Below, piece after piece: positions 27,929 to 38,596 of a stretch of DNA of 64,000 nucleotides. The position numbers and the translations under genes are program-made. A model generated the notes under the pieces. That model saw only the letters and a list, made by a program, of their open reading frames with translations, had not been told where the DNA came from and ran no database searches. The stretch covers positions 1 to 64,000 of the forward strand of contig NZ_VCHY01000002.1 of NCBI RefSeq assembly GCF_005877885.1, given 5' to 3'. Numbering within the stretch: the first letter of the stretch is position 1; each line of letters opens with the position of its first letter. The DNA is from Labilibacter sediminis. GTDB taxonomy: Bacteria; Bacteroidota; Bacteroidia; Bacteroidales; Marinilabiliaceae.

Positions 27929-29011
27929 TTATTTTACTAGCTTCAATAATTCATCTACAATATGCACCGCCGCATCCGGCATGGCAAATTGATTTACATT
28001 TTTTTGTAAAGATTTGATTTTCTCCTCATCTCCAAGCAATTCTATCACCTTATCAATAAGTTGATCATTCACATCTTTATCGGCCACCATTATGGCTGCT
28101 TCCTTACGTACCAAAGCCATGGCATTTTTAGTTTGATGATCCTCCGAAACATTAGGAGAAGGAATAAAAATGGCAGCCTTATTTAATATGGCCATTTCTG
28201 ATATAGACGAAGCCCCGGCCCTTGAAACAACAACATCAGCAAGTGCAAAAGCAGCCTCCATCTTATCTACAAAGGCCATCACTTTAATATTTTCCTGATC
28301 CTTTATTTTATCATTAATCTGTTCAAAATAAAATTTACCCGTTTGCCAGATAACCTGAATATCCTCCTTCAATAACTTCTCATAGCCAGACAAAATTCCT
28401 TCATTAATTGTTCTGGCTCCCAAACTTCCTCCGGTAACAAATACCACTTTTTTATTTGGGTCTAGATTGAAATATCCCGCAGCCTCTTCTCTACTTGGTT
28501 GATTCAGTAAGCTTTGACGAACAGGGTTTCCCGTAAGTATTATTTTTGATTGAGGAAAGAACCGCTCCATCTCAGGATATGCCACACAAATTTTATTTAC
28601 CTTTTTAGATAAGATTTTATTGGTAACCCCCGGATAAGAATTCTGTTCCTGAATGATAGCCGGTATTTTGTTATTGGTAGCCACACGCAAAACAGGTCCA
28701 CTGGCATAACCACCCACACCAACAACAACATCTGGCTTAAATTGCTTAACAACCTTACGTGCCTTAAGCATACTTGCCGCCAGTTTAAAAAAGAAGGTAA
28801 CATTTTTAAAGGTAAGCTTACGCTGAAAACCGGCAACAGGCAAACCTACAATTTTATAACCTGCAGCTGGAACCTTTTCCATTTCCATTTTGCCTTCAGC
28901 TCCTACAAACAATATTTCAATTGAAGCATCCTTTGCTTTAAGCGCATTAGCAATTGAAATAGCCGGAAAAATATGCCCTCCGGTTCCTCCACCACTTATA
29001 ATCACCTTCAT
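27929..29011 (-). CDS. murG: undecaprenyl-PP-MurNAc-pentapeptide GlcNAc transferase
   Basis: The 360-residue peripheral membrane GT-B glycosyltransferase makes lipid II from lipid I. It has the signature ISGGGTGGHIFPAISIANAL at the N-terminus, QEQNSYPGVTNK, GGSLGAR and the donor-binding VVSRAGASSISE. Length is normal. Confidence 0.97.
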   Translation of the reverse strand: MKVIISGGGTGGHIFPAISIANALKAKDASIEILFVGAEGKMEMEKVPAAGYKIVGLPVAGFQRKLTFKNVTFFFKLAASMLKARKVVKQFKPDVVVGVGGYASGPVLRVATNNKIPAIIQEQNSYPGVTNKILSKKVNKICVAYPEMERFFPQSKIILTGNPVRQSLLNQPSREEAAGYFNLDPNKKVVFVTGGSLGARTINEGILSGYEKLLKEDIQVIWQTGKFYFEQINDKIKDQENIKVMAFVDKMEAAFALADVVVSRAGASSISEMAILNKAAIFIPSPNVSEDHQTKNAMALVRKEAAIMVADKDVNDQLIDKVIELLGDEEKIKSLQKNVNQFAMPDAAVHIVDELLKLVK

Positions 29012-29033
29012 ACCAAATCTTTTTAAACTTATA

Positions 29034-30215
29034 TTATGAATACGAAACCTCTGATTCTTCTTTTAATCTCTGAGCCTCTTCCATATTATTTCGGCTTACA
29101 CTAAGAATTGCCCCCAATGCCACACAGGTAAACAAGATTGAAGTTCCTCCCATACTTACCAATGGTAATGGTTGTCCGGTTACCGGGAAAATACCCACAG
29201 CTACCCCCATATTAAAGAAACCCTGAAACACAAGCAAATAAGCTAAGCCGATGGCCAGAAAGGCCGGAAATGTGCGCATACTTCCCCGAACAATAACGCC
29301 TGCCCGAAATAAAAACACGACATAACACATAATCATCAAAATAGCGCCTACAATACCCCACTCCTCTACAATAATTGCAAAAATAAAATCGCTATAAGGG
29401 TGTGGAAGAAAATTACGTTGCTTACTATTACCCGGCCCTTTACCAAAGAAACCTCCAGTAGCTACGGCCATCTGCGCCTGCCGCGATTGATAACTACCTT
29501 CGGAATCCGAATCATCATCATTTACAAAACGCTCAACACGTGCTTTCCATGTTTCTGCCCTGTGAAGAAATGGTAAATATGATGCGGCTGAAAAAATTAC
29601 AACAATTAAAAGAACAGCAACAGCCATGGTGCCAAATAAATATTTAAATGGAACCCTTCCAATAAACATCAACAAAAACGCGATAAAACCAATTAGAAAT
29701 GCTGTGGAAAAATCTTCAGTAAAAATCAGCACACATACAATTCCTGTATAGGTCATAATAGGCTTAAAAGCTCCTACTGCACCCTCTTCCTCATCCTGAT
29801 GACGTGCCAGAGTACGCGCTATATACATGATAAGAGATAACTTAGCAAGCTCCGAAGGCTGAAACGACAAGCCTATTCCAGGCACCGTTAACCAACGTGA
29901 GGCCTGATTCAAACTCATCCCGGTTACAAGGGTTATTAATAAAAGTCCAATGGAAACCCATAAAAACAAGGTGGCATACTTGGCAAATAACCGATAATCC
30001 ATTTGATGAATTAACCATATCAATCCAATACCTACTAAAAGAAACACAAAATGCTTAAACATATAATAATAGGTATTCCCTCCTTGATACTTATATGCCA
30101 ATGATCCAGTAGAACTATATACTGCTAACAAAGAGATAGCCGCAAGGATAGCTATCACTCCCCACAAAATCGGATCGCCTTTAAAATATTTTTGAAGCGT
30201 TGCCTTTAACCCCAT
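29034..30215 (-). CDS. ftsW: peptidoglycan polymerase FtsW
   Basis: This is a 393-residue SEDS-family membrane protein with about ten hydrophobic segments. The ATG at 30215 is preferred over an adjoining TTG. Key blocks include the FQPSELAKLSLIMY loop and GQPLPLVSMGGTS near the end, both SEDS hallmarks. It polymerises septal glycan with the FtsI homologue encoded in the same cluster. Confidence 0.96.
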   Translation of the reverse strand: MGLKATLQKYFKGDPILWGVIAILAAISLLAVYSSTGSLAYKYQGGNTYYYMFKHFVFLLVGIGLIWLIHQMDYRLFAKYATLFLWVSIGLLLITLVTGMSLNQASRWLTVPGIGLSFQPSELAKLSLIMYIARTLARHQDEEEGAVGAFKPIMTYTGIVCVLIFTEDFSTAFLIGFIAFLLMFIGRVPFKYLFGTMAVAVLLIVVIFSAASYLPFLHRAETWKARVERFVNDDDSDSEGSYQSRQAQMAVATGGFFGKGPGNSKQRNFLPHPYSDFIFAIIVEEWGIVGAILMIMCYVVFLFRAGVIVRGSMRTFPAFLAIGLAYLLVFQGFFNMGVAVGIFPVTGQPLPLVSMGGTSILFTCVALGAILSVSRNNMEEAQRLKEESEVSYS

Positions 30216-30224
30216 CAATTCAAA

Positions 30225-31565
30225 TTATAAATTTCTTACACACTCTTTAAACAGTCTTCCTCGCTGTTCATAATTATCAAATAAGTCGAAGCTGGCACAT
30301 GCAGGTGAAAGCAGAACAGAATCTCCTTTGTCGCCAAGATAGTAAGCTGATTTCACTGCCTCCTGCATCGAAGCACACTCTACAATTGTAGGTACTATAC
30401 CACTAAAGCTGTCAACCAGCTTTTGATTATCTTTGCCCAAACACACCAAGGCCTTCACCTTGCTTGCTGCCAGATGCTTTATCTCAGAATAATCATTCCC
30501 TTTATCTACGCCCCCGGCAATCCATATCACCTTTGTTTTCATGCTTTCAAGTGCATACCACGATGAATTGACATTGGTTGCCTTAGAATCGTTAATAAAC
30601 TCCATTCCTCTTACAGACAAAACTCTTTCTAAACGATGCTCAACACCTTTAAAACTCAACAGGCTTTCTCTAATTACCGGCTTTCTGATTTGAAACAAGC
30701 GGGTAACAATACCTGCGGCCATAGTATTATACTGATTATGTCGGCCCTGAATAGCTAATTGCTCAATAAATACACTCATAGCATCCTCCTTTAATTTAAA
30801 TACTATTTGGTTATCTTGAAAAAAGGCTCCTTCACTAACTTCACAATCATTCGAAAAAGGAAGCTGCTGAGCCTTTATACTCCTCACTGCTAACTCCCGG
30901 GTAATATTTTCATCATCCAAACAATAAATGAAATAATCATCTTCTGTTTGGTTTTGTAAAATTCTAAACTTAGAATCTATATAGTTTTGCATCTTATAAT
31001 CGTAGCGATCAAGATGATCAGGCGTGATATTCATTAAAACAGCAATATCTGCCTTAAACTGATACATCCCGTCCAACTGAAAGCTACTCAACTCGAGCAC
31101 ATACCACTCTTTTGGTGAATCAAGCGCCACCTGCCGGGCTAAGCTCTGACCGATATTTCCGGCTAATCCCACATTAACACCTGCACTTTTAAGCACATGA
31201 TAGGTCAATAAAGAGGTAGTGGTTTTTCCGTTACTTCCGGTAATACAAACAAATTTTGCATCAGTAAATCGAGCTGCAAATTCAATTTCAGAGATCACTT
31301 CAATCCCTTTATCCCTTAAGCCAACAATTAATGCAACCGTATCCGGAATACCAGGACTTTTTACCACAACATCTGCATTAAAAATTTTCTCCTGCGAATG
31401 CTGATTCTCCTCGTAGTTAATTTGATGGCTTTCAAGCTCCTCTTTAAAAGTATTTTTTACCACAGACATATCTGAAACAAAAACATCAAAACCCTGTTTT
31501 TGAGCCAAAAGTGCCGCTCCAACACCACTCTCTCCTGCACCTAATATAACTACTCGTTTATTCAT
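30225..31565 (-). CDS. murD: UDP-MurNAc-L-alanine--D-glutamate ligase
   Basis: The 446-residue Mur ligase adds D-glutamate. ILGAGESGVGAALLA is the N-terminal nucleotide-fold motif; ATP binding is through CITGSNGKTTTSLLTY; GVEHRLERV and NDSKATNVNS are typical MurD blocks. It lies 9 bp upstream of ftsW. Confidence 0.97.
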   Translation of the reverse strand: MNKRVVILGAGESGVGAALLAQKQGFDVFVSDMSVVKNTFKEELESHQINYEENQHSQEKIFNADVVVKSPGIPDTVALIVGLRDKGIEVISEIEFAARFTDAKFVCITGSNGKTTTSLLTYHVLKSAGVNVGLAGNIGQSLARQVALDSPKEWYVLELSSFQLDGMYQFKADIAVLMNITPDHLDRYDYKMQNYIDSKFRILQNQTEDDYFIYCLDDENITRELAVRSIKAQQLPFSNDCEVSEGAFFQDNQIVFKLKEDAMSVFIEQLAIQGRHNQYNTMAAGIVTRLFQIRKPVIRESLLSFKGVEHRLERVLSVRGMEFINDSKATNVNSSWYALESMKTKVIWIAGGVDKGNDYSEIKHLAASKVKALVCLGKDNQKLVDSFSGIVPTIVECASMQEAVKSAYYLGDKGDSVLLSPACASFDLFDNYEQRGRLFKECVRNL

Positions 31566-31585
31566 CCTTTTTATTGATAGTTTAA

Positions 31586-32818
31586 TTATCTAACCTTAAG
31601 TGTAACAATTGTTAATACAGCCAAAATAATTCCTACAATCCAAAAGCGGGTAACAATTTTAGACTCTGTATATCCTTTCTTTTGATAATGGTGATGTAAT
31701 GGCGCCATCTTAAATACACGCCTTCCCTCTCCATATTTCTTTTTAGTATACTTAAACCATGACACCTGAATCATCACGGAAATGTTCTCTACAAGAAAAA
31801 TTCCACACAGAATCGGAATCAATAATTCGGTACGTATAATAATGGCAAAAACAGCAATAATACCACCTAAGGTTAAACTTCCTGTATCACCCATAAAAAC
31901 CTGTGCAGGAAATGAATTATACCATAAAAATCCGATAGTTGCTCCAATAAAGGCACTCATAAAAATTACTAATTCCTCTGATTGAGGGATATACATGATA
32001 TTCAAATAATCGGCATATACGGTGTTACTGGAAACATAAGCCAATATTCCCAATGTTGTTCCGATAATGGCCGAGGTACCTGTAGCCAGACCATCGAGAC
32101 CATCAGTCATATTTGCTCCATTAGAAACCGCTGTAATGATGAATATGACAGCCAACACAAAAACAACCCATCCCCACTTAGCTGCCGATTCACCCATAAA
32201 GCCAACAAACCATGAATAATCGAAACGATTGTTTTTAACAAAAGGAATGGTTGTTACAGTTGATTTTACATCGCGCGTAGCCTGCTTTTCTATACTTTGT
32301 CCATCTTCAGTTTGTACAATTACTGTTTCACCAGGAATTTTTTCACGGATAACTACAGCATCGCTAAAGAATAATGTTAAGCCAACAATTAAACCCAAAC
32401 CAATTTGACCAGCAATTTTAAACTTACCCGCCAAACCTTCTTTATTCTTTTTAAATACCTTAATATAATCATCTAAAAATCCGATAACACCTAACCAAAT
32501 CGTAGATACCAACATAAGAATGACATATACATTTGACAACTTACTAAAAAGCAAGGTGGGTATTAATATGGAAGCAATAATGATGATTCCCCCCATCGTT
32601 GGGGTACCTTTTTTCTGATACTGACCTTCAAGATTTAAATCCCTGACAACTTCGCCAATCTGCTTACGCTGTAATAACTTAATTACTCTTTTACCAAATA
32701 TGGTTCCTATTAAAAGCGATACTATTACAGCTAAACCTGAACGAAAAGAAATATATTTAAACATTCCTGCTCCAGGTAAATCCAACTGCTCAAAGTATTC
32801 AAAAAGATGGTATAACAT
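31586..32818 (-). CDS. mraY: phospho-MurNAc-pentapeptide transferase MraY
   Basis: The 410-residue membrane enzyme makes lipid I on undecaprenyl phosphate. [25 protein letters not shown] and [11 protein letters not shown] are the family's active-site blocks. It is about 50 residues longer than E. coli MraY because of a periplasmic insertion near residues 165-205; this looks typical of Bacteroidota. Confidence 0.97.
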   Translation of the reverse strand: MLYHLFEYFEQLDLPGAGMFKYISFRSGLAVIVSLLIGTIFGKRVIKLLQRKQIGEVVRDLNLEGQYQKKGTPTMGGIIIIASILIPTLLFSKLSNVYVILMLVSTIWLGVIGFLDDYIKVFKKNKEGLAGKFKIAGQIGLGLIVGLTLFFSDAVVIREKIPGETVIVQTEDGQSIEKQATRDVKSTVTTIPFVKNNRFDYSWFVGFMGESAAKWGWVVFVLAVIFIITAVSNGANMTDGLDGLATGTSAIIGTTLGILAYVSSNTVYADYLNIMYIPQSEELVIFMSAFIGATIGFLWYNSFPAQVFMGDTGSLTLGGIIAVFAIIIRTELLIPILCGIFLVENISVMIQVSWFKYTKKKYGEGRRVFKMAPLHHHYQKKGYTESKIVTRFWIVGIILAVLTIVTLKVR

Positions 32819-32871
32819 TTAATTTTATATTTTTAGATTACAAACAACCAATATTGTTTACACTCTGATTC

Positions 32872-34335
32872 CTATATCATTTCAAAAAATTCCTTTACAA
32901 CCTCTCTATCATCAAAATAATGCTTTACGCCATCTACCTCCTGATAATCCTCGTGCCCTTTGCCTGCTACCAGAATAACATCTCCCCTCTTGGCTAAAAC
33001 ACAAGCTGTTTTTATGGCCTCCTTACGATCCACAATAGATACCACTTTAATTCTGCTTTTAAAATCCACACCTTCCATCATATCATCTATAATGGCTTGA
33101 GGTTTTTCAGTCCTTGGATTATCAGATGTAAGAATAACACGACCACTATTAGCAACAGCAACCTTTGCCATCTCCGGTCGCTTAGCTTTATCTCGATCAC
33201 CTCCTGCACCCACTACTGTTATCAGCTCCTGCCCAGGCTGGCGTATATGATTTATTGTTTCAATTACATTTTTTAAAGCATCAGGCGTATGTGCGTAATC
33301 AATTATAGCAGTAATACCGCCCTTTGAACGCAAAGTTTGAAAACGACCATCAACACTATGCAACTTACTTATAGCTATAAGCACTTCATCTTTACTTCTT
33401 CCTAAGGATAATGCTACCCCATACACAGCTAAAAGATTTTGAGCATTGAACTTACCTATAAACGGCGTCCATACTTCATCATCATTAATAAGCAACTGCA
33501 TACCCTCAAACATGCTTTCAATAATCCTGGCCTTGTAATCCGCCATTCCTCTTATTGAATACGACTTGATATTGGCCTTGCAGTTTTGAACCATTACCAT
33601 TCCATTTTTATCATCGGAATTTATAATGGCAAAGGCATCCTTCGATAAACTGTCGAAAAATATTTTTTTGGCTTTTAAGTAAGCATCAAAAGTTTTGTGA
33701 TAATCAAGATGATCATGGGTTAAATTTGTAAATACTCCACCCTTATATTTTAAACCTGCAATTCGCTTTTGATCAATAGCATGAGAACTCACCTCCATAA
33801 AACAATAACGACAACCGGCATCCACCATCTGACGCATCAATTTATTTAAGGCCACAGGATCAGGCGTAGTATGTGTAGAAGGTATTTTTTCATCTCCTAT
33901 ATAATTGGCCACAGTACTAAACAAGCCCGACTCAAACCCCATCTCTCTAAATAACTCATAAAGCAAAGTTGCCACCGTTGTTTTACCATTGGTTCCTGTT
34001 ACACCAATCAGTTCCAGTTCGTGGGAAGGATTGTTATAAAAACCCGATGCTATTTCACCCAATGCTTTAGCAGAATCCTCAACCACTACAAAAGTTACAT
34101 TCTCGTATTCCTGTGTTGGTTTATGCTCACAAACAATTACATCACAACCAGCAGCTATAGCCTGAGAAATAAATGCATGACCATCTGCGCTGACGCCTTT
34201 TACAGCTACAAACAATGTATTCTCAACAGCCTTTCTTGAATCAAATGTTATAACATTAAATTCAGCCTGATCGTTACCTGTTAATTCAGATACCTTAGTC
34301 CATTCTTTTATTTGCGAAACACTAAATTTCATCAA
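32872..34335 (-). CDS. murE: UDP-MurNAc-tripeptide synthetase, meso-diaminopimelate type
   Basis: The 487-residue Mur ligase adds the third stem residue. GVTGTNGKTTVATLLYEL is the ATP site. LTSDNPRTEKP contains the DNPR motif associated with meso-diaminopimelate specificity, which predicts an mDAP peptidoglycan and connects with the lysC gene at 4297-5571. The start codon overlaps the ftsI stop. No murF follows, unlike in E. coli. Confidence 0.97.
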   Translation of the reverse strand: MMKFSVSQIKEWTKVSELTGNDQAEFNVITFDSRKAVENTLFVAVKGVSADGHAFISQAIAAGCDVIVCEHKPTQEYENVTFVVVEDSAKALGEIASGFYNNPSHELELIGVTGTNGKTTVATLLYELFREMGFESGLFSTVANYIGDEKIPSTHTTPDPVALNKLMRQMVDAGCRYCFMEVSSHAIDQKRIAGLKYKGGVFTNLTHDHLDYHKTFDAYLKAKKIFFDSLSKDAFAIINSDDKNGMVMVQNCKANIKSYSIRGMADYKARIIESMFEGMQLLINDDEVWTPFIGKFNAQNLLAVYGVALSLGRSKDEVLIAISKLHSVDGRFQTLRSKGGITAIIDYAHTPDALKNVIETINHIRQPGQELITVVGAGGDRDKAKRPEMAKVAVANSGRVILTSDNPRTEKPQAIIDDMMEGVDFKSRIKVVSIVDRKEAIKTACVLAKRGDVILVAGKGHEDYQEVDGVKHYFDDREVVKEFFEMI

Positions 34336-36440
34336 CCCAACTTTATTATTATTCTCGTTCCACTTTTTATTCTGCTACCTGCTGCAATTGATTGCTGAAC
34401 CACTTTACCCCTTCCGGATACAATTACTTTAAGCCCCATATTTTCTAACAAACAAACAGCATCCTTTGCTCCCAGGCCTCTAACACTTGGCACTAAACCC
34501 TCTGCAAAAGATTTTCGTTTAAAGTTAACCTTGTGTTCCTGAGCCGTTGTTGAAATCCAATTTGACTCTACTTCTTGCCCATCAACAGTTACCTGCAGTT
34601 TTTCAAATACTGTAGCCAAATCTTCCTTTGTACCACCTTTTGAATATGGCATAACTCCGGAAGTCGGATTTTCTTTTACCCGCTCCTTCAGCATATCAAA
34701 ACCTGAGGCATATACTCTGTCAGCTATATCTTTAAAGACCGTTCCGGCCACCAAATTACCGTAATACACATTATTTGATGGTCCGTTAACTACTACAATA
34801 CACGAATACTTTGGTCTGTCAGCAGGAAAATAACCGACAAAAGAAGCCTGATACTCAACGCCACCTTTTTTATAACCATCTTTTCCCTTAGCTATTTGCG
34901 CAGTTCCCGTTTTACCCGCTATCTTGTAATTGCTATTCTTTATATTCTTTGCCGTTCCATTTTCCACAACCCCAACCAACAATTCATGCACCTTATCAAT
35001 AGTTGACAATGAACATATTGATGGATTCAATACTTTTGGCTCATAAGATTCAACCAATTCACCATGACGATAAACTCCTTTCACAAAAAATGGCTTCATC
35101 GTTTTTCCATTATTGGCCACTGCATTGTAAAATGTTAAGGTTTGAAGAGGCGTCATTTTTACTTCATATCCAATCGACATCCAGGGAAGTGTAACACCAG
35201 ACCATGATTTAGAATTCGGATATTTAATCATTGGGTCATCTTCCCCTTTAATCTCTAATCCGTTTTTCTTATTCAGGCCCATAGAATACAATCTATCTAC
35301 AAACTTTTTAGGATTTGATTTATAATGTTCAACCACCATTTTAGAAATACCCACATTAGATGATTTCTCAAAAACCTGCCTGTGGGTAATTATTCCGTAA
35401 CCTCCAAGATGCGAATCGCGCATGGTACGATCATAAAATTTACAGACTCCGTTACCTGTTTCAATTGAATCATCCAAATTAATCATGCCATCTTCAAGAG
35501 CCACCATAACACTGGCCAGCTTAAACACAGAGCCTGGCTCCGAAGCCTCTCCAATCGCATAATTAAAATAGTCCTCAATATACACACCTGCACTTCGTCG
35601 ATGGAGGTTGGCTATAGCCTTTATTTCTCCGGTTTGCACTTCCATTAATATGGCAATACCATGATGCGCATTGTGTTTAATTAACTGCTGCCTCAAAGAA
35701 CTTTCTGCAACATCCTGGATTTCAATATCCAGAGAAGTTAAAATATCATTTCCATTTTTTGGAGGCATCACCTCTTCAGGCACCCATCTGCCAGAAATTC
35801 GGGTAAAGGTATTCACCCCATTCTTACCCTTCAACACCTCATTATAGGCACGCTCTAAACCAACCATACCTCCTTTTTCTTTCTCTTCATAAAGTTTACC
35901 AATGGTACGAGATGCCAAAATTCCAAAAGGTTGCTTTCGCTGATCTATTTGTTCTGGTATAAATCCTCCCACATTTTTTCCCAATCGAAAAATTGGAAAC
36001 TTCTTTACCTCTTTTAATTCTGTATAAGAAATACGTCGACGATGAATTCTGTAATATCGTTTACCTTTCTGACGTGCATCAACCAGACTTCTTTTATATG
36101 CAGAAGCAGATTTATCTTTAAAAAACTTAGATAAACAGATGCCTAAACTATCTACATTCGCATTAAAAATCTCATCTTTTAAACCATGTGCCATCAAATC
36201 CATATACAATCGATAACTTGGCACAGAGCAGGCTAACTTACGACCATCACTGGCCAGTATATTTCCCCTGTTTGCTTCAATTTCACGCTCCTTACTCGTT
36301 AACTTAGCTTCCTTGCTTCGCCACTCCTCCCCTTCTACAACCTGAAGATAAACGACCTTACCAAAGACAACGACAGCCAGCACAACCAACGCAAGGTAAA
36401 TAACCCCAACTCTCCATGTTATGTCTCTCTTTATCGTCAT
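34332..36440 (-). CDS. ftsI: septal penicillin-binding protein (FtsI/PBP3) with PASTA domain
   Basis: The 702-residue class B PBP has one N-terminal membrane segment (about 10-32) and a dimerisation domain. The transpeptidase has catalytic Ser in SVFK (about 304), SSN (about 360) and KTGTA (about 508). The last 60 residues form a PASTA domain (VPSVRGLGAKDAVCLLENMGLKV), which E. coli FtsI lacks. It cross-links septal peptidoglycan with FtsW as partner. Confidence 0.95.
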   Translation of the reverse strand: MTIKRDITWRVGVIYLALVVLAVVVFGKVVYLQVVEGEEWRSKEAKLTSKEREIEANRGNILASDGRKLACSVPSYRLYMDLMAHGLKDEIFNANVDSLGICLSKFFKDKSASAYKRSLVDARQKGKRYYRIHRRRISYTELKEVKKFPIFRLGKNVGGFIPEQIDQRKQPFGILASRTIGKLYEEKEKGGMVGLERAYNEVLKGKNGVNTFTRISGRWVPEEVMPPKNGNDILTSLDIEIQDVAESSLRQQLIKHNAHHGIAILMEVQTGEIKAIANLHRRSAGVYIEDYFNYAIGEASEPGSVFKLASVMVALEDGMINLDDSIETGNGVCKFYDRTMRDSHLGGYGIITHRQVFEKSSNVGISKMVVEHYKSNPKKFVDRLYSMGLNKKNGLEIKGEDDPMIKYPNSKSWSGVTLPWMSIGYEVKMTPLQTLTFYNAVANNGKTMKPFFVKGVYRHGELVESYEPKVLNPSICSLSTIDKVHELLVGVVENGTAKNIKNSNYKIAGKTGTAQIAKGKDGYKKGGVEYQASFVGYFPADRPKYSCIVVVNGPSNNVYYGNLVAGTVFKDIADRVYASGFDMLKERVKENPTSGVMPYSKGGTKEDLATVFEKLQVTVDGQEVESNWISTTAQEHKVNFKRKSFAEGLVPSVRGLGAKDAVCLLENMGLKVIVSGRGKVVQQSIAAGSRIKSGTRIIIKLG

Positions 36441-36452
36441 TTATTAATGCTA

Positions 36453-36827
36453 CTATTTTGTAATTATAATTTGCCTTGGTGGTTCAACAAGTTCTTCAAG
36501 CTCTACTCCCGCTTCTTTTACCTTTTGTAAAATCACTGACTGCTTGCTGATATACATTAAATCCGATGAAGTAGTAATTGCTTCTATTCTTAATTCCTGT
36601 ATATCCTTATTAAGTGTTGCAGCTTTCTTCAGTAATTTCTCAACTTTAAAATGGTTTGATATATAAGTAAATGCCAACACAGTTAAAAACAGAAAATAAG
36701 GCAGCTGCTTCACCACAACATCACGGGTAAATATTCTTCCGGAAACGATGTCTCGAAAAGATATCTTTCGAAATGCATAATCGCCCGACCCGACAAACTC
36801 AGCCTCTTTCTTTTTCTTTGCAGCCAT
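36453..36827 (-). CDS. ftsL: FtsL-like cell division protein
   Basis: The 124-residue protein has a basic start, one membrane segment (LPYFLFLTVLAFTYISNHF, about 43-61) and a predicted coiled coil after it (KLLKKAATLNKDIQELRIEAI). There is little sequence identity, but size, topology and location between rsmH and ftsI fit FtsL, which links FtsQ to FtsW/FtsI. Confidence 0.85.
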   Translation of the reverse strand: MAAKKKKEAEFVGSGDYAFRKISFRDIVSGRIFTRDVVVKQLPYFLFLTVLAFTYISNHFKVEKLLKKAATLNKDIQELRIEAITTSSDLMYISKQSVILQKVKEAGVELEELVEPPRQIIITK

Positions 36828-36829
36828 AT

Positions 36830-37735
36830 CTATATTTTTTCTGATATTCGAAGTTTGGCACTTCTTGATCTGCTATTTACCACTAACTCATGTGCCGTTG
36901 GCAGAATTGGCTTACGGCTTATGGCCTTAAAAGGAACTATACTTTTCCCATAAAAATCTTTTTCCGGTTGCGTTTGATCACAATCCCCTGTTTTCATAAA
37001 ATTCTTAACCAATCTATCTTCCAGGGAGTGATACGAAATAATAACCAACCGTCCTTCCTCTCCAAGCACATCCTTGGTTTGCATTAACATTTCTTTAAGC
37101 GCCTCCATTTCTCCATTCACCTCAATACGTAATGCCTGAAATACTTTAGCCAGAAATTTATTTTTATCGCGAGCAGGCACACAAGGCTCAGCCACCTCAA
37201 GTAATTCTGAAATCATTACAAAAGGCTTGCCCTGGCGATAATTTAATATTCCTCTCACCAACTTGGCACAATGCTTTATCTCTCCATAATTTTTAAAAAT
37301 CTTAAATAAATCATCTTCACTGTACTCATTAAGAACATCAGAAGCTTTCAGCCTGGCTTGTTTATTCATGCGCATATCAAGCTCACCCTCAAACCGAAAT
37401 GAAAATCCTCTTTCCGGAGTATCAAAATGATGAGAAGAAACCCCTAAGTCAGCTAAAATACCATCTACTTTTGAAATATTCAGATAACGTAGAAAGTGCT
37501 TTAAATACCTAAAATTGTGCTTCACAAAAATCAAACGCTCATCATCAGGTCTGTTTGCATAAGCATCTTCATCCTGATCAAAAACAATTACTTTCCCACC
37601 TTTCAGGTGCTTTAAAATTTCTTTTGTATGACCTCCTCCACCAAAAGTCAGGTCAACATACACGCCACCTTCTTTCAGTTTAAGGCCTTCGATGCACTCG
37701 TTCAGCAAAACCGGTACATGATAAACATCCTCCAT
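36830..37735 (-). CDS. rsmH: 16S rRNA (cytosine1402-N4)-methyltransferase RsmH
   Basis: The 301-residue SAM-dependent enzyme (old name MraW) methylates C1402 in the ribosomal P site. It has HVPVLLNECIEGL, the SAM motif DLTFGGGGHTKEIL (about 28-41), LADLGVSSHHFD and the C-terminal ISYHSLEDRLVKNF. Its start overlaps the mraZ stop by one base (TAATG). Confidence 0.97.
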   Translation of the reverse strand: MEDVYHVPVLLNECIEGLKLKEGGVYVDLTFGGGGHTKEILKHLKGGKVIVFDQDEDAYANRPDDERLIFVKHNFRYLKHFLRYLNISKVDGILADLGVSSHHFDTPERGFSFRFEGELDMRMNKQARLKASDVLNEYSEDDLFKIFKNYGEIKHCAKLVRGILNYRQGKPFVMISELLEVAEPCVPARDKNKFLAKVFQALRIEVNGEMEALKEMLMQTKDVLGEEGRLVIISYHSLEDRLVKNFMKTGDCDQTQPEKDFYGKSIVPFKAISRKPILPTAHELVVNSRSRSAKLRISEKI

Positions 37736-38208
37736 TATTCCCCCTCCTTTTGACGATTAATAACTCCTCCTAAAATATTTTCTGCCATCAGAGCCAAGTC
37801 ACTCTCCGACATTTCTTCACTCTCGTATACACTCTTATGCCACAACTCTATTTTTTGATCAACTCCCACAAGAACAATCTCTTTAGGAAGACCTATTTTC
37901 TCCATTAACCTTTTGGGTACTAATATTCTTCCATTGGCATCAAAAGTAACTTCTGCTGCTCCTCTAAAATATTGACGATAGAATTTATTCTCGGCCCGAT
38001 TATACAAATTCACCCGTGAGCGAATTTCTTCCATTTCTTCTTCCCACTCTGGATACGGTGACAAAATTAAGCAATCTTCAAACAAATCCTTCCTTACAAC
38101 AAAACGATTCTCTTCCATTGCATTCATTGCCTTTTTAAACACCGAAGGCAAAACAATGCGTCCTTTTGTATCAGATTTACAAACAAAATCACCTATAAAT
38201 GTGGCCAT
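37735..38208 (-). CDS. mraZ: transcriptional regulator MraZ
   Basis: The 157-residue protein has two SpoVT-AbrB-like units (DTKGRIVLPSVFKKA near the start, and ANGRILVPKRLMEKIG in the middle). MraZ proteins form ring-like oligomers and regulate the dcw operon by binding 10-bp-spaced repeats upstream of their own gene. Such repeats are visible here at 38252-38278. Confidence 0.96.
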   Translation of the reverse strand: MATFIGDFVCKSDTKGRIVLPSVFKKAMNAMEENRFVVRKDLFEDCLILSPYPEWEEEMEEIRSRVNLYNRAENKFYRQYFRGAAEVTFDANGRILVPKRLMEKIGLPKEIVLVGVDQKIELWHKSVYESEEMSESDLALMAENILGGVINRQKEGE

Positions 38209-38251
38209 TACGATTGCGAATTAATTTTGGTAAAAATATAAAATTTATAAA

Positions 38252-38278
38252 CCACAATCAACCACTTTGTTCCACTTT
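38252..38278 (-). promoter_or_regulatory. MraZ operator: three repeats at 10-bp spacing
   Basis: The minus strand has AAAGTGG (38278-38272), AAAGTGG (38268-38262) and ATTGTGG (38258-38252), each exactly 10 bp apart, 44-70 bp before the mraZ start. They match the AAAGTG-type direct repeats known for MraZ in other bacteria. A possible promoter (TTG, then TATATTTT about 18 bp later) would overlap the site, which fits autoregulation. The rest of 38279-38596 shows nothing else I can name. Confidence 0.75.
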
Positions 38279-38596
38279 ATTACATATTGTTGATAAGTTT
38301 TATAATTACAAAGAAAAACAAGCTATCAAAACTTCTTAAAAGTAAGGTAACTTATGATTCTAACTTCAAAAATAGTCTTGAAAAAAATCATTCTTTACAT
38401 TTATAGGGGTGCACAAACAATAAGCTGCCATAAATCCCCTATAAAACAGAATAATTCCAACCTCCTGTTTTTTATATGTAGGATCGCACCAATTATCCAC
38501 AGGGCTATAAAAAATAACGCAGGGTAATGTATTAATTACAATTGACAAACCTTAACTCACATCGTAAATTACCTCTCAAATATTTTAATTTAAAAA

